NCBI GenBank assembly: GCA_045647865.1
Contig: JAZRMW010000049.1
Span: forward strand, 1 to 8,722
Reading direction: 5' to 3'
DNA from: Phocaeicola_A sp045647865
Lineage (GTDB): Bacteria; Bacteroidota; Bacteroidia; Bacteroidales; Bacteroidaceae
Length of the DNA: 8,722 nt
A program made the translations under genes and the position numbers. This document shows positions 1 to 7,056 of this stretch, piece after piece (positions within the stretch are counted from its first letter, which is position 1; the number at the start of each line of letters is the position of its first letter). Below the pieces are notes generated by a model that saw only the letters and a program-made list of their open reading frames with translations, was not told where the DNA came from and did not search any database.

Positions 1-13
1 GTCTGCAAGTCTC

Positions 14-136
14 AGCCTGCAAAATGACCTATAGAACATTTTCAAAAGTAAATTTTGGGGTTCAAAAAATTGAAATGCCCACATCACCTGTGTTTATGAG
101 GGATGTGGGCATGTTCTAGCCTGCAAATTGACCTAT
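14..136. repeat. Pair of 19-bp direct repeats around a hairpin
   Basis: AGCCTGCAAAATGACCTAT at 14-32 and AGCCTGCAAATTGACCTAT at 118-136 match at 18 of 19 positions and lie 104 bp apart in the same orientation. A perfect 11-bp inverted repeat sits between them. No coding sequence covers the region. The arrangement could be a duplicated regulatory block, the footprint of a small mobile element, or part of a structured RNA. The sequence alone does not decide between these. Confidence 0.7.
75..112. repeat. Perfect 11-bp inverted repeat (hairpin)
   Basis: ATGCCCACATC at 75-85 is the exact reverse complement of GATGTGGGCAT at 102-112, with a 16-base loop. It lacks a clear T-run on either side, so it is a weak candidate for an intrinsic terminator. 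A protein-binding or structural RNA role is equally possible. It sits inside the pair of 19-bp direct repeats. Confidence 0.75.
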
Positions 137-206
137 TGGTCCTGATTTTTCACTTTCATTCGTTTCGATTTGCAAGAAACAACATGGAAGTGAGCACATA
201 AAATTT

Positions 207-252
207 CAGGCACAGACTTTTTCGCTTTTGTCAAGGGAAAAATCCGTGCCTG
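207..252. terminator. Terminator-like hairpin, possibly bidirectional
   Basis: CAGGCAC (207-213) pairs with GTGCCTG (246-252). Inside the stem a T-rich run (CTTTTTC) faces an A-rich run (GAAAAA), so pairing can continue imperfectly. The plus side is followed by a T-rich stretch, and the other side by AAATTT, as in a bidirectional terminator. It lies about 215 bp beyond the stop of the GH43 gene and could end that transcript or one arriving from the left. The role is inferred from structure only. Confidence 0.45.
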
Positions 253-260
253 ATTTATTT

Positions 261-439
261 TAACGTGAGTTCGATATAAGGAGCGGAGTAACTACAACTC
301 CTCCCCTAAGTTAGGGGAGGTCCCGCAGGGGGAGGAGTGTGTGAAAATAAATCATTTATAGACACACGCCCTCCCCCTAAGTTAGAGGGAGAGCTTTAGT
401 TACTTTTGTATTCGAAGATTTTATATCGAACTCATGTTA
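261..439. mobile_element. 179-bp MITE-like palindromic element with 19-bp terminal inverted repeats
   Basis: TAACGTGAGTTCGATATAA (261-279) is the inverted complement of TTATATCGAACTCATGTTA (421-439) with one mismatch. The interior is a nested palindrome with nearly the same centre. CCTCCCCTAA/TTAGGGGAGG (300-320) and CTCCCCCTAA/TTAGAGGGAG (371-391) form local hairpins. ACTCCTCCCC (297-306) can also pair with GGGGAGGAGT (329-338), GGGGGAGG (328-335) with CCTCCCCC (370-377), and GTGTGT (337-342) with ACACAC (362-367). The ends begin and finish with TA, which would fit a TA target duplication, although a palindromic TA cannot be told apart from the repeat itself. It encodes no protein. It ends 26 bp before the GH43 stop codon, so it may also act as that gene's terminator. 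Being a mobile element is inferred; the inverted structure is seen directly. Confidence 0.6.
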
Positions 440-465
440 TTTTTTTTACGAATGGAGAGGAGCAT

Positions 466-2169
466 TCAATCCTTTATCCGATACCTCGCCCAATCAACCA
501 TGGCCTTTCCTCCTTCTCCCATGGTGTTGTAGCAGAAGAGGGCAGGGCGCACACCTTTCCAATGGCCGAACTTCATGGCGAACGGTTCGCCGATGGGGGT
601 AAAGAATTTGTCATTGTCCGCATAAGAATAGGAGAAGCTATAGACATTGCGGAGCCCGTCGAGATGAAGGCGCAGGTAGATGGTGCTCTTGGTGACGAGT
701 GACGAGCTGCCAGCTTCGAGTGACGAGTTTTGTGTAGTTTGTAGCCCACGACTTGCAGCTTGTAGCTCATTATTCGTAGCTTTCTTGAACTTGTCGCTTG
801 CCGTAGCTTCATCTTCTCCGACATAGACATACAGTTTGCCACCCTCTTTCTTGACACCCACCTGATGATTCGTCTTACCCATGCAAGCCAGTCCTGCATG
901 GTCGCCATCCTTCAGGGCCGACACATTCAGTTTGATGGTGAACTCGCCCGTGTAGCCCATCGACTTTTGGGTGAGGGTGTTGCGTGCCTTCTTGAACGAT
1001 TCGCTTGGGAGAGCATGAAGGGTGAGGTGTCCCTTGCGTTCGGTGAGCGACCAAGCTTCGTCCACAGGGTTGTGATTCCATTGCCATTGGAGACCAAGGT
1101 CAGAGGTGTTGAACTCATCACTCGTAGCCGGTAACTTGTCACTTGTAGCTTGTAGCCCATCACTCGTAGCTCTCTCACTCGTAGCCATTTCACTTTGTGC
1201 CAATTTCCATCCCGGCTTCGTCCATGTGCGCACGGGTTCGCCAATGCCGTTCATGTCCTGGTCAACGCCGATGACGGGCCATCCGTCGCGCCAATGCATG
1301 GGTTGCAGATGCACCACACGTCCGATGGGGTTGAATTGCTGGAAGTGGAGGAACCACCATTCTCCCTCGGGCGTATCCACCATGGCTCCTTGGTGGGGGC
1401 CATTGACGTTGGTCGTACCCTGCTCGAGCACCACTTTCTTTTCATAAGGGCCATAGATGTTGCGCGAGCGGAGCACCGTCTGCCACCCGCTCTCCACGCC
1501 ACCTTCGGGGATGGAGAGGTAGTAGTATCCGTCGCGCTTGTGAATCTTCGTCCCTTCGGCCACAGGGCCTGTATATACCGTGCGTCCATCGTCGAGCAGA
1601 CGCTTTCCGTCGGGCGACATCTTGTGGATGATGATAGGGCCCGCCCCATGTTTGCTCCGTCCGAGGTAAGCCTGTCCGTCCTCATCCCAGAAGGGGCAGG
1701 GGTCTTCCCACTTCTCCACCTTCTCCACCAAGTGAAGCGGAGTCCATGGACCTCGGGGGTCGGTGGCTTGGGTCATGAAGAGTCCTTCGTGGGGGGTACA
1801 GAAGAATACCCAAAACTTCCCGTCGTGGTATCGGATAGCCGGTGCCCACGAACCTCCAGCATAGCGTTCGTTCGTATCCCATTTGGGGAAATCGAGGCGG
1901 TCATAGAGTTGGGCTATCAGCGTCCAGTTCACCAGGTCTTCTGACTCCAGCACCTGCATTCCCATAAAGTGGAAGTCCGATGCCACCATGTAATACTTGT
2001 CGCCCACGCGAATAGCGTCGGGGTCGGAATAGTCCGCATTCAGAATAGGGTTCACATACGTGCCATTCCCTTGGTCGCCCCAGGTGGTTACAATCTTCGC
2101 TTCACCTTGTGCCCAAAGGGTGGGAGAGAGGGCGACACTCAATAATAGGGTTGATATTTTTTTTCTCAT
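466..2169 (-). CDS. Glycoside hydrolase family 43 protein (beta-xylosidase / alpha-L-arabinofuranosidase type) with C-terminal lectin-like domain
   Basis: A secreted 567-residue glycosidase expected to release xylose or arabinose from plant polysaccharide. Residues 1-20 form a signal peptide (RKK, hydrophobic core, LWA-Q). The five-bladed propeller spans about 37-322. The family's catalytic triad is visible: base Asp49 in YSDPDAIRV, the pKa-tuning Asp156 in KWEDPCPFWDEDG, and acid Glu205 in VAEGTKI. From Asp351 (DEFN) to the end is the concanavalin-like beta-sandwich usual in GH43 xylosidases; GLQWQWNHNP is typical of it. Subfamily 12 is my best guess. It is the last gene of the cluster, 124 bp after the PL11 gene, with no clear terminator between them. 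Residues about 324-350 and 452-494 are low-complexity segments encoded by repetitive DNA, and both interrupt family-like sequence in frame. The second lies inside the beta-sandwich. The exact substrate is not determined; arabinan or arabinogalactan side chains of pectin fit the neighbours. Confidence 0.93.
   Translation of the reverse strand: MRKKISTLLLSVALSPTLWAQGEAKIVTTWGDQGNGTYVNPILNADYSDPDAIRVGDKYYMVASDFHFMGMQVLESEDLVNWTLIAQLYDRLDFPKWDTNERYAGGSWAPAIRYHDGKFWVFFCTPHEGLFMTQATDPRGPWTPLHLVEKVEKWEDPCPFWDEDGQAYLGRSKHGAGPIIIHKMSPDGKRLLDDGRTVYTGPVAEGTKIHKRDGYYYLSIPEGGVESGWQTVLRSRNIYGPYEKKVVLEQGTTNVNGPHQGAMVDTPEGEWWFLHFQQFNPIGRVVHLQPMHWRDGWPVIGVDQDMNGIGEPVRTWTKPGWKLAQSEMATSERATSDGLQATSDKLPATSDEFNTSDLGLQWQWNHNPVDEAWSLTERKGHLTLHALPSESFKKARNTLTQKSMGYTGEFTIKLNVSALKDGDHAGLACMGKTNHQVGVKKEGGKLYVYVGEDEATASDKFKKATNNELQAASRGLQTTQNSSLEAGSSSLVTKSTIYLRLHLDGLRNVYSFSYSYADNDKFFTPIGEPFAMKFGHWKGVRPALFCYNTMGEGGKAMVDWARYRIKD
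691..808 (-). repeat. Repeat tract inside the GH43 gene (second insertion)
   Basis: This stretch is made of variants of a short unit (CTTGTAGC, TTCGTAGC, GACGAGTGACGAG) and encodes residues about 454-493 of the GH43 protein, rich in Ala, Ser, Thr, Gln and Asn. The sub-segment 751-780 matches 1141-1170 of the other tract at 26 of 30 positions, with only transition differences. Flanking protein resumes normal beta-sandwich sequence (LYVYVGED before, TIYLRLHLD after), so the tract looks like an in-frame insertion into a loop. Confidence 0.75.
1117..1197 (-). repeat. Repeat tract inside the GH43 gene (first insertion, interdomain linker)
   Basis: Units such as CACTCGTAGC and CTTGTAGCTTGTAGC recur here. 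Translated on the minus strand they give ATS-E/D motifs: MATSERATSDGLQATSDKL and onward, residues about 325-350. This falls exactly at the junction of the GH43 propeller (ending near GWKLA) and the C-terminal sandwich (starting DEFN), where an insertion would be tolerated. The tract is open in other frames too: a second minus-strand frame reads LRVRELRVMGYKLQV and the plus strand reads SLVAGNLSLVACSPSLVA. Confidence 0.78.
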
Positions 2170-2293
2170 AGACTATTTATTGAGTACATTTTAAAAACGT
2201 GATTTGACATTTTAACATTATACATATTTCCTGTTGGATATATTTTTCTAATTTTCAACTATCCATTTGAATGACTTGGCTTACATTCTGATG

Positions 2294-5200
2294 TCAGCGT
2301 TTTACAACCTTCTTTTTACCAACAATATAGATGCCAGGCTTTGTGATTTTATTAATCCTTACACCAGTCAACGTATAGATGGTATTCTCCTCTGCCTTAG
2401 TCTCAACATCAACGATACCATTTCCTGCTCCAGGTTTGTTTGCCCCGTAGTATCGAAGTTCCATATTGTCCCAGATACACCAGTCGGTAACATTCGTCGG
2501 ATTCTTTACTCCAAGAATAGCAACACTTTCTGATACTTGGAAAAGGAGTTCATCTGTATAATAATGGCCAGCCTTGAATGCGATGGAGGATTCAGCCATA
2601 GTATTCGGGATATACATGCCTGCGTTGAGAGTTGAGAATCCATCAGTGACGACAGGCTGACCTTCTGAAAGTACATTAGGCAAAGGTATTTCCATCTCGT
2701 TGGCAAAGAGAAGCGGATGGTCAGTATCCACTCCATCAGCACGATAAAATCCCTGTGCTGTCAAGCCATACCATCCGTTGGGAAGGTTGGTAAGGGATTG
2801 ACTGAATGTGAAGGTCGAGTGCCACGATTCTACACAGAAGTTAGTGTCATCGCCACTATTATTCTTATTGCTACAATCGCTCGACCATTGCCATGCGCTG
2901 TATCGTTGGTCATTCCTACCAAAGTTTGGATTCTGAATGAAGAATGTCGCATCAGCAGGATTCTCACTTGTAGCTTTTTCGAGTTTCTTCACCATTTGGT
3001 CACGGGTAAGGAATTTCCATTGTGCCGAAGCGTCATTGGCCGTATTTGCCGCATATTTGGTATGGTTGTCATCTGTGATAGTGAGGAATGCCGAACCATT
3101 GGAGATTGAATAATATCCGTTGTCTATGGCCTTGATGATGATATTTCCAGCAGGGCCGTCCACATAAGGTTCCGTATCTGTCGTCAGATAATGGTTGGTT
3201 GACGAATTGGCTATTCTCGAGTCAATACGATAGGTATTGCTTGTCAGTAGGTTGATTGTAAAGTCTATACCATGTTCGCCCACGATAGCCCGTGTGCCCC
3301 AATACGAACCGCCCAAAAGGAATTTTCCGCTTTTGGCATTCTGTATATAATAACTTCCGTCTTCCAGATCTCCCTCAGGCTTATCCACCTTGATGACTCC
3401 ATATCGAACAGCCGGATCATAACTGAGGTGGGGCGGTTGGTTATATCCTACATTTTGTGAGACAACATTTTCGCGGTATTGAATGTCGTCCATAAGATGC
3501 GGTACAGGATAAGAGGATTCATAGCTTGTGGCGTTGATGACAAGATTATTGTTATTATTATCGTAGGCAACAATTTCTTCTCGCCAATCTCCTAACAGAT
3601 CTCCCATGACACATGGATTGTGCTTGCTACCATTAGCCAATGTGCCCCACACATAGTTTCCACCATTTACTTTGATACGGTCAAAATATTTCCCAGTAGG
3701 GTTCCAATGCGCAATGATGGATTTGTCGAAAAACTCGTCGAACAAGTCACCATCCCAATAGATTCGGCAATTGATGCCAGCACCCGAAGAACCGATGCTC
3801 CACGAATCGGCATTGACGGTTCCTCCATCCAAGTTGAACATGCCTGCGGAAGCACTATAAATGAATTGTGCGCTCTGCTGGCTGGAGTCGAAATGGGCGG
3901 CAAGTCCTCGTCCTGTATCTCCGCCAGCAGTCACATGGAGAAGCAATTCACCGCTTTGGGCATCTCTGAGATCTACTCCGTATGGTTTTGATTCGTGACA
4001 CATGAAGACCTCCAATCCTGGTCTGTTCGTAAGGAAATCGCCAATATGGAAGGCATCTCCATGCCCTAATCCTGTGCGGTATAGTAACTTTCCATCGTGG
4101 TCAAGTGCTGCCGAGCCAAACTGAATCTCATGCATCCCATCATTGTCGAGGTCGGCAGCTGTAAGCCAATGCGCCCCTTCGCCATACAGCCCTTTGCCCG
4201 AAGAGGTGTGTCTTGACACCCAGCGTTCTTTCAATGTGTATCCGTCGAAATCATAGGCACCGACGAACGAACCTGCATAGTAACCACGATTAAAGATTGC
4301 AGAGGGATTCCTCTCCTTTCCGTCGAGATAGGCAAGACAAGCCGTGTATCTTTCCGAACGATTTTGTTTACTGTCGCCCCAATAGCTACTTCCTGCGGCA
4401 TAGTCGGTATGATACTTGATTGTTGAAATCTCAGCACCTGTCATTCCATCAAATACGGTCAGATACTCAGGTCCCTTGTCAGGTTTTCCACGCGAACTAA
4501 GGCAATCCTGCAATGGATCGTCGCCATCCATCACGACATAGTTGCCATTTCCATCAATGGTTCCTGGAGCTGTCTTGATGACGAATTCTCCGTATCCATC
4601 CCCATTGAGGTCCCAAGCGACAAATGGTGTCGTATGTGCTCCTGAGCGGATATTGGGTCCTTGATTGATACGCCAAAGAAGCGTGCCGTCCATCTTATAA
4701 CAATCGAAATAGGTGTCAGATGTTTTTCCATCCGAAGCAGCATCTTTCGAGTTATTTGGATCCCATTTCAGAATGATTTCATATCCGCCATCTCCATCCA
4801 TGTCGCAAAACGATGCATCGTTCGGCGTATAGGTCGCCCCAAGGCCTCTAGTGTCGATGGGGGTTCTTGTCGGAATTGTTGTCGTCTGATTCTCCCAAGC
4901 CTTGACGGCAGACATCGAATCTACGACATTCCCCTCTTCATCAATAACCTCCAACCTGTAAAAAGAGGATGCCGAGCCTGCCGTATCCACAAAGTTGGAT
5001 TTTCCCTTTATCAATTTCCCTCCGTTTACGGCTATATTCTGAGTCTTTACCGTTGCTCCGCGATACAATTTGAAACCATAGTCATCGGGATCACTCTCTC
5101 TAATGCGCCAACTGACGAGATTGCCACTCTTCCCCGATGAAGAAAGGTTGACGGCCATCAATCCTCTGTCAAGCGATTTGGCTGCCCCTTTTCTGAGCCC

Positions 5201-5701
5201 TCCATCAGTCTTCACCAATTGGAAGTGATCGACGGTAATCCAGTTGGCATTGGTGTTCTTGCATCTGAATCCAATGGTCAGTTTTCCATTTGTGACACTG
5301 ACGTTCATCTTATACCTCTTTGTGGCGGATACAGCCACCTGTTGGTCATTGGCAAAAAGATACACTCCTATAGCTGTAACAGATTCGCCCTGTTTTTCGG
5401 CGTGACACATGGCACTTAGTTCATATTCTCCATCAGGCAAACCTGTCACCACCTGCTCTATGTGACTATCGGGCAACACTCCGGGTGCCTGAACCCACCT
5501 CTCGGCATAAGTCCACCCTGTTTTGCCTGCAGCAGCTTCTGCATTGGTCTGTACGGACATACCGCTATTGGTCCATCCGTCTGATATACCGCTTTCAAAA
5601 CTAGGGTTTATCACTCTCGATGTCAGATTGGTCGGATTGAATTGCGCTGACACAAACATACTCTGTAACAAAAATAAGAGTAATGGGAAGTTTTTTTTCA
5701 T
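2294..5701 (-). CDS. Multidomain rhamnogalacturonan lyase, polysaccharide lyase family 11
   Basis: An 1135-residue secreted lyase that should cleave the alternating rhamnose-galacturonate backbone of rhamnogalacturonan I by beta-elimination. Signal peptide 1-20 (SAQ-F). Residues about 27-165 look like a galactose-binding-type beta-sandwich (INPSFESG..DGW). The PL11 module runs about 177-768: a small beta-domain (AVNLSSSG..LVSWR, FKLYRG) then an eight-bladed propeller with Asp-rich calcium-type loops at CDMDGDGGYEI (299), WDLNGDGYGEF (363), ADLDNDGMHEI (516) and GDLLGDWREEI (700). It ends QPPHLSYDPAVRYG, as in YesW-like enzymes. About 780-900 resembles a ricin/beta-trefoil fold (GSYYIQNAKSGKFL). 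About 920-1085 is another sandwich-like module (NPNFGRNDQRYSAWQW). The last 40 residues (IYTLTGVRIN..GIYIVGKKKVVKR) resemble a type IX secretion sorting tail. PL11 alone is about 600 residues, so this is a large extended form. It starts 52 bp after the GH53 stop. Confidence 0.93.
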   Translation of the reverse strand: MKKNFPLLLFLLQSMFVSAQFNPTNLTSRVINPSFESGISDGWTNSGMSVQTNAEAAAGKTGWTYAERWVQAPGVLPDSHIEQVVTGLPDGEYELSAMCHAEKQGESVTAIGVYLFANDQQVAVSATKRYKMNVSVTNGKLTIGFRCKNTNANWITVDHFQLVKTDGGLRKGAAKSLDRGLMAVNLSSSGKSGNLVSWRIRESDPDDYGFKLYRGATVKTQNIAVNGGKLIKGKSNFVDTAGSASSFYRLEVIDEEGNVVDSMSAVKAWENQTTTIPTRTPIDTRGLGATYTPNDASFCDMDGDGGYEIILKWDPNNSKDAASDGKTSDTYFDCYKMDGTLLWRINQGPNIRSGAHTTPFVAWDLNGDGYGEFVIKTAPGTIDGNGNYVVMDGDDPLQDCLSSRGKPDKGPEYLTVFDGMTGAEISTIKYHTDYAAGSSYWGDSKQNRSERYTACLAYLDGKERNPSAIFNRGYYAGSFVGAYDFDGYTLKERWVSRHTSSGKGLYGEGAHWLTAADLDNDGMHEIQFGSAALDHDGKLLYRTGLGHGDAFHIGDFLTNRPGLEVFMCHESKPYGVDLRDAQSGELLLHVTAGGDTGRGLAAHFDSSQQSAQFIYSASAGMFNLDGGTVNADSWSIGSSGAGINCRIYWDGDLFDEFFDKSIIAHWNPTGKYFDRIKVNGGNYVWGTLANGSKHNPCVMGDLLGDWREEIVAYDNNNNNLVINATSYESSYPVPHLMDDIQYRENVVSQNVGYNQPPHLSYDPAVRYGVIKVDKPEGDLEDGSYYIQNAKSGKFLLGGSYWGTRAIVGEHGIDFTINLLTSNTYRIDSRIANSSTNHYLTTDTEPYVDGPAGNIIIKAIDNGYYSISNGSAFLTITDDNHTKYAANTANDASAQWKFLTRDQMVKKLEKATSENPADATFFIQNPNFGRNDQRYSAWQWSSDCSNKNNSGDDTNFCVESWHSTFTFSQSLTNLPNGWYGLTAQGFYRADGVDTDHPLLFANEMEIPLPNVLSEGQPVVTDGFSTLNAGMYIPNTMAESSIAFKAGHYYTDELLFQVSESVAILGVKNPTNVTDWCIWDNMELRYYGANKPGAGNGIVDVETKAEENTIYTLTGVRINKITKPGIYIVGKKKVVKR

Positions 5702-5753
5702 ATTCTATATATTTATACGTTATTTCTTTGGAAGTACGGGAGGAGAGGGGGGA

Positions 5754-6857
5754 CTACTCCTCCACAAACCCCTCCATAATCACCGTCGGAGTACCTTTGC
5801 TATCGAAGGCGCCAAGCTTGTATTGACGAGGGTGGCATTGGGGTTCCCAATAGAAGACACCGCGGCAGCGTCCGTTTGTCTCCGTGCGTGCTTCGCGGAT
5901 GACGCGTGCCAATTGGCGACGGCCTTCTTCCATCACTTCGGGACGGCTCTCATTCACTTCGTAACCTGTCTCTACAATCATCACGTCACATCCATACTTC
6001 TCGCTCACGCGACGGATGTTGGCGATGCAATCCGTGATTACCTGGTCGGCCTCCACCTCGGGGTGTCCCTCCATGGCCCAATAGGGGTAGAGCGACATAC
6101 CAATCATGTCGAACTTGCCACCATGCTTGAGCAGGATGTCCAGGTTGTGGTCGTAAATCTGCGGGCGATGTCCACGGTCGAGGTGGACAAGGACGATGGC
6201 ATTGGGGAAGACCTCCTTCACAGCATCGTATCCCGCACCGATGAATCCGGCATACTGCTCGGGCTCGGTCTTGATGTGGCCCATGGAGTGGGTGATGGTG
6301 GTGCGTCCTTTCTCATCCTTTATCTCCCAACCATGCTCGTTGGTCTTCACGCTCCATAGCATCCCGTTGGTGGTTTCGTTGCCTACCTGCACCCAGCGTG
6401 GCTCCACTCCGTTTTCCTTCAACAGGGTCAGCACCTCGATGGTGTGGTTGCGCAGGTCCTGCTTCATCTCCTCAAACGAGTGTCCCATCCATGCCTTGGG
6501 AATAGGCTGTTTGGCAGGGTCGGCCCACCAGTCGCTGTAGTGGAAGTTCACCATCACATCCATGCCCAACTTCTTGGCACGCAGGGCCATGGCCAACACC
6601 TCATTCTTGTCGCACGAACCTCCTCTGGGGTTGACCCACACACGAAGGCGTACGGCCGAAATCCCATAATCGTTCTTCAGCAACTCCAGGCACTCGCGCT
6701 CGTTGCCCGCCGTGTCATAAAACTTCTGTCCGCGTGCCTCCTGACCGGTGAGGAATCCCACGTCGGCACCCTTTACAAAATCATCCTTCTGTGTCGCACA
6801 ACTCATGGTCAGCATGAGCAGAAGCGACGAAAAAATCAGCTTTTTCATGGTTGTCAT
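5754..6857 (-). CDS. Arabinogalactan endo-beta-1,4-galactanase, glycoside hydrolase family 53, lipoprotein
   Basis: A 367-residue (beta/alpha)8-barrel enzyme of clan GH-A that cuts beta-1,4-galactan, the side chain of type I arabinogalactan and rhamnogalacturonan I. Visible family motifs: GADVGFLTGQE (30-40), RLRVWVNPRGG (70-80), VNFHYSDWWADPAKQ (103-117), acid/base Glu161 in VQVGNE, nucleophile Glu296 in IVETGY. The length is ordinary for the family. The N-terminus is a lipoprotein signal with Cys20 (LLLMLTMSCATQ); the lipobox is loose, as is common in Bacteroidetes. KDD follows at positions +5 to +7, resembling the K-(D/E)2 surface-export signal described in this phylum, so display on the outer face is likely (inference). 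Two starts are possible: Met1 at 6857 and Met4 at 6848. The second gives the more typical MKKL opening. It is the first gene of the cluster, behind a TACATTTG promoter box. Confidence 0.95.
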   Translation of the reverse strand: MTTMKKLIFSSLLLMLTMSCATQKDDFVKGADVGFLTGQEARGQKFYDTAGNERECLELLKNDYGISAVRLRVWVNPRGGSCDKNEVLAMALRAKKLGMDVMVNFHYSDWWADPAKQPIPKAWMGHSFEEMKQDLRNHTIEVLTLLKENGVEPRWVQVGNETTNGMLWSVKTNEHGWEIKDEKGRTTITHSMGHIKTEPEQYAGFIGAGYDAVKEVFPNAIVLVHLDRGHRPQIYDHNLDILLKHGGKFDMIGMSLYPYWAMEGHPEVEADQVITDCIANIRRVSEKYGCDVMIVETGYEVNESRPEVMEEGRRQLARVIREARTETNGRCRGVFYWEPQCHPRQYKLGAFDSKGTPTVIMEGFVEE

Positions 6858-6883
6858 GTTTTTAAGTAAATAAAATCATGGGG

Positions 6884-6891
6884 CAAATGTA
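6884..6891 (-). promoter_or_regulatory. Candidate Bacteroidetes -7 element for the GH53-PL11-GH43 cluster
   Basis: On the minus strand this reads TACATTTG, a full match to the Bacteroidetes TAnnTTTG -7 box. It lies 26 bp upstream of the first GH53 ATG, giving a short leader. The upstream -33 element is poor: the nearest TTG is at 6916-6918, a spacing of 24 bases instead of the usual 19-21. A weak -33 would fit a promoter needing an activator, but that is inference. Confidence 0.5.
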
Positions 6892-6945
6892 GTGATAAAT
6901 TTTAAGAATACAGCACAATCGTTGGTAAAAAAAATGAAGAGTAGA

Positions 6946-7056
6946 GAGGAGGAGGACCCTCCCCCCTTGCCCTCCACAAGGGAGGGGAGTGAATAGTTCT
7001 GCAGCACTATCTACTCCTCCCCCTTGGGGAAGGCAGGGATGGGGTCCGTCCTCCTG
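6946..7056. terminator. GC-rich fold-back repeat after the HU gene, likely terminator
   Basis: The sequence folds back on itself. CACAAGGGAGGGGAGT (6975-6990) faces ACTCCTCCCCCTTGGGG (7013-7029). Inside, ATAGT (6993-6997) pairs with ACTAT (7006-7010), and outside GGAGGA (6949-6954) faces TCCTCC near 7049-7054, with bulges. It begins directly after the HU stop codon and lies upstream of the GH53 promoter, so it would separate the two units. The 'CTCCTCCCC..GGGGAGG' wording resembles that inside the element at 261-439, which suggests a dispersed family. No strong T-run follows, so termination is inferred. Confidence 0.5.

Noticed and set aside
1195..1944. A 249-codon plus-strand reading frame opposite the GH43 gene
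   Set aside because: It is antisense to a well-supported catalytic domain and its protein has no recognisable motif; a GC-rich coding strand readily gives such open shadows.
5523..6359. A 278-codon plus-strand reading frame across the PL11/GH53 junction
   Set aside because: It is antisense to two clear genes and runs across the spacer between them, with no family features.
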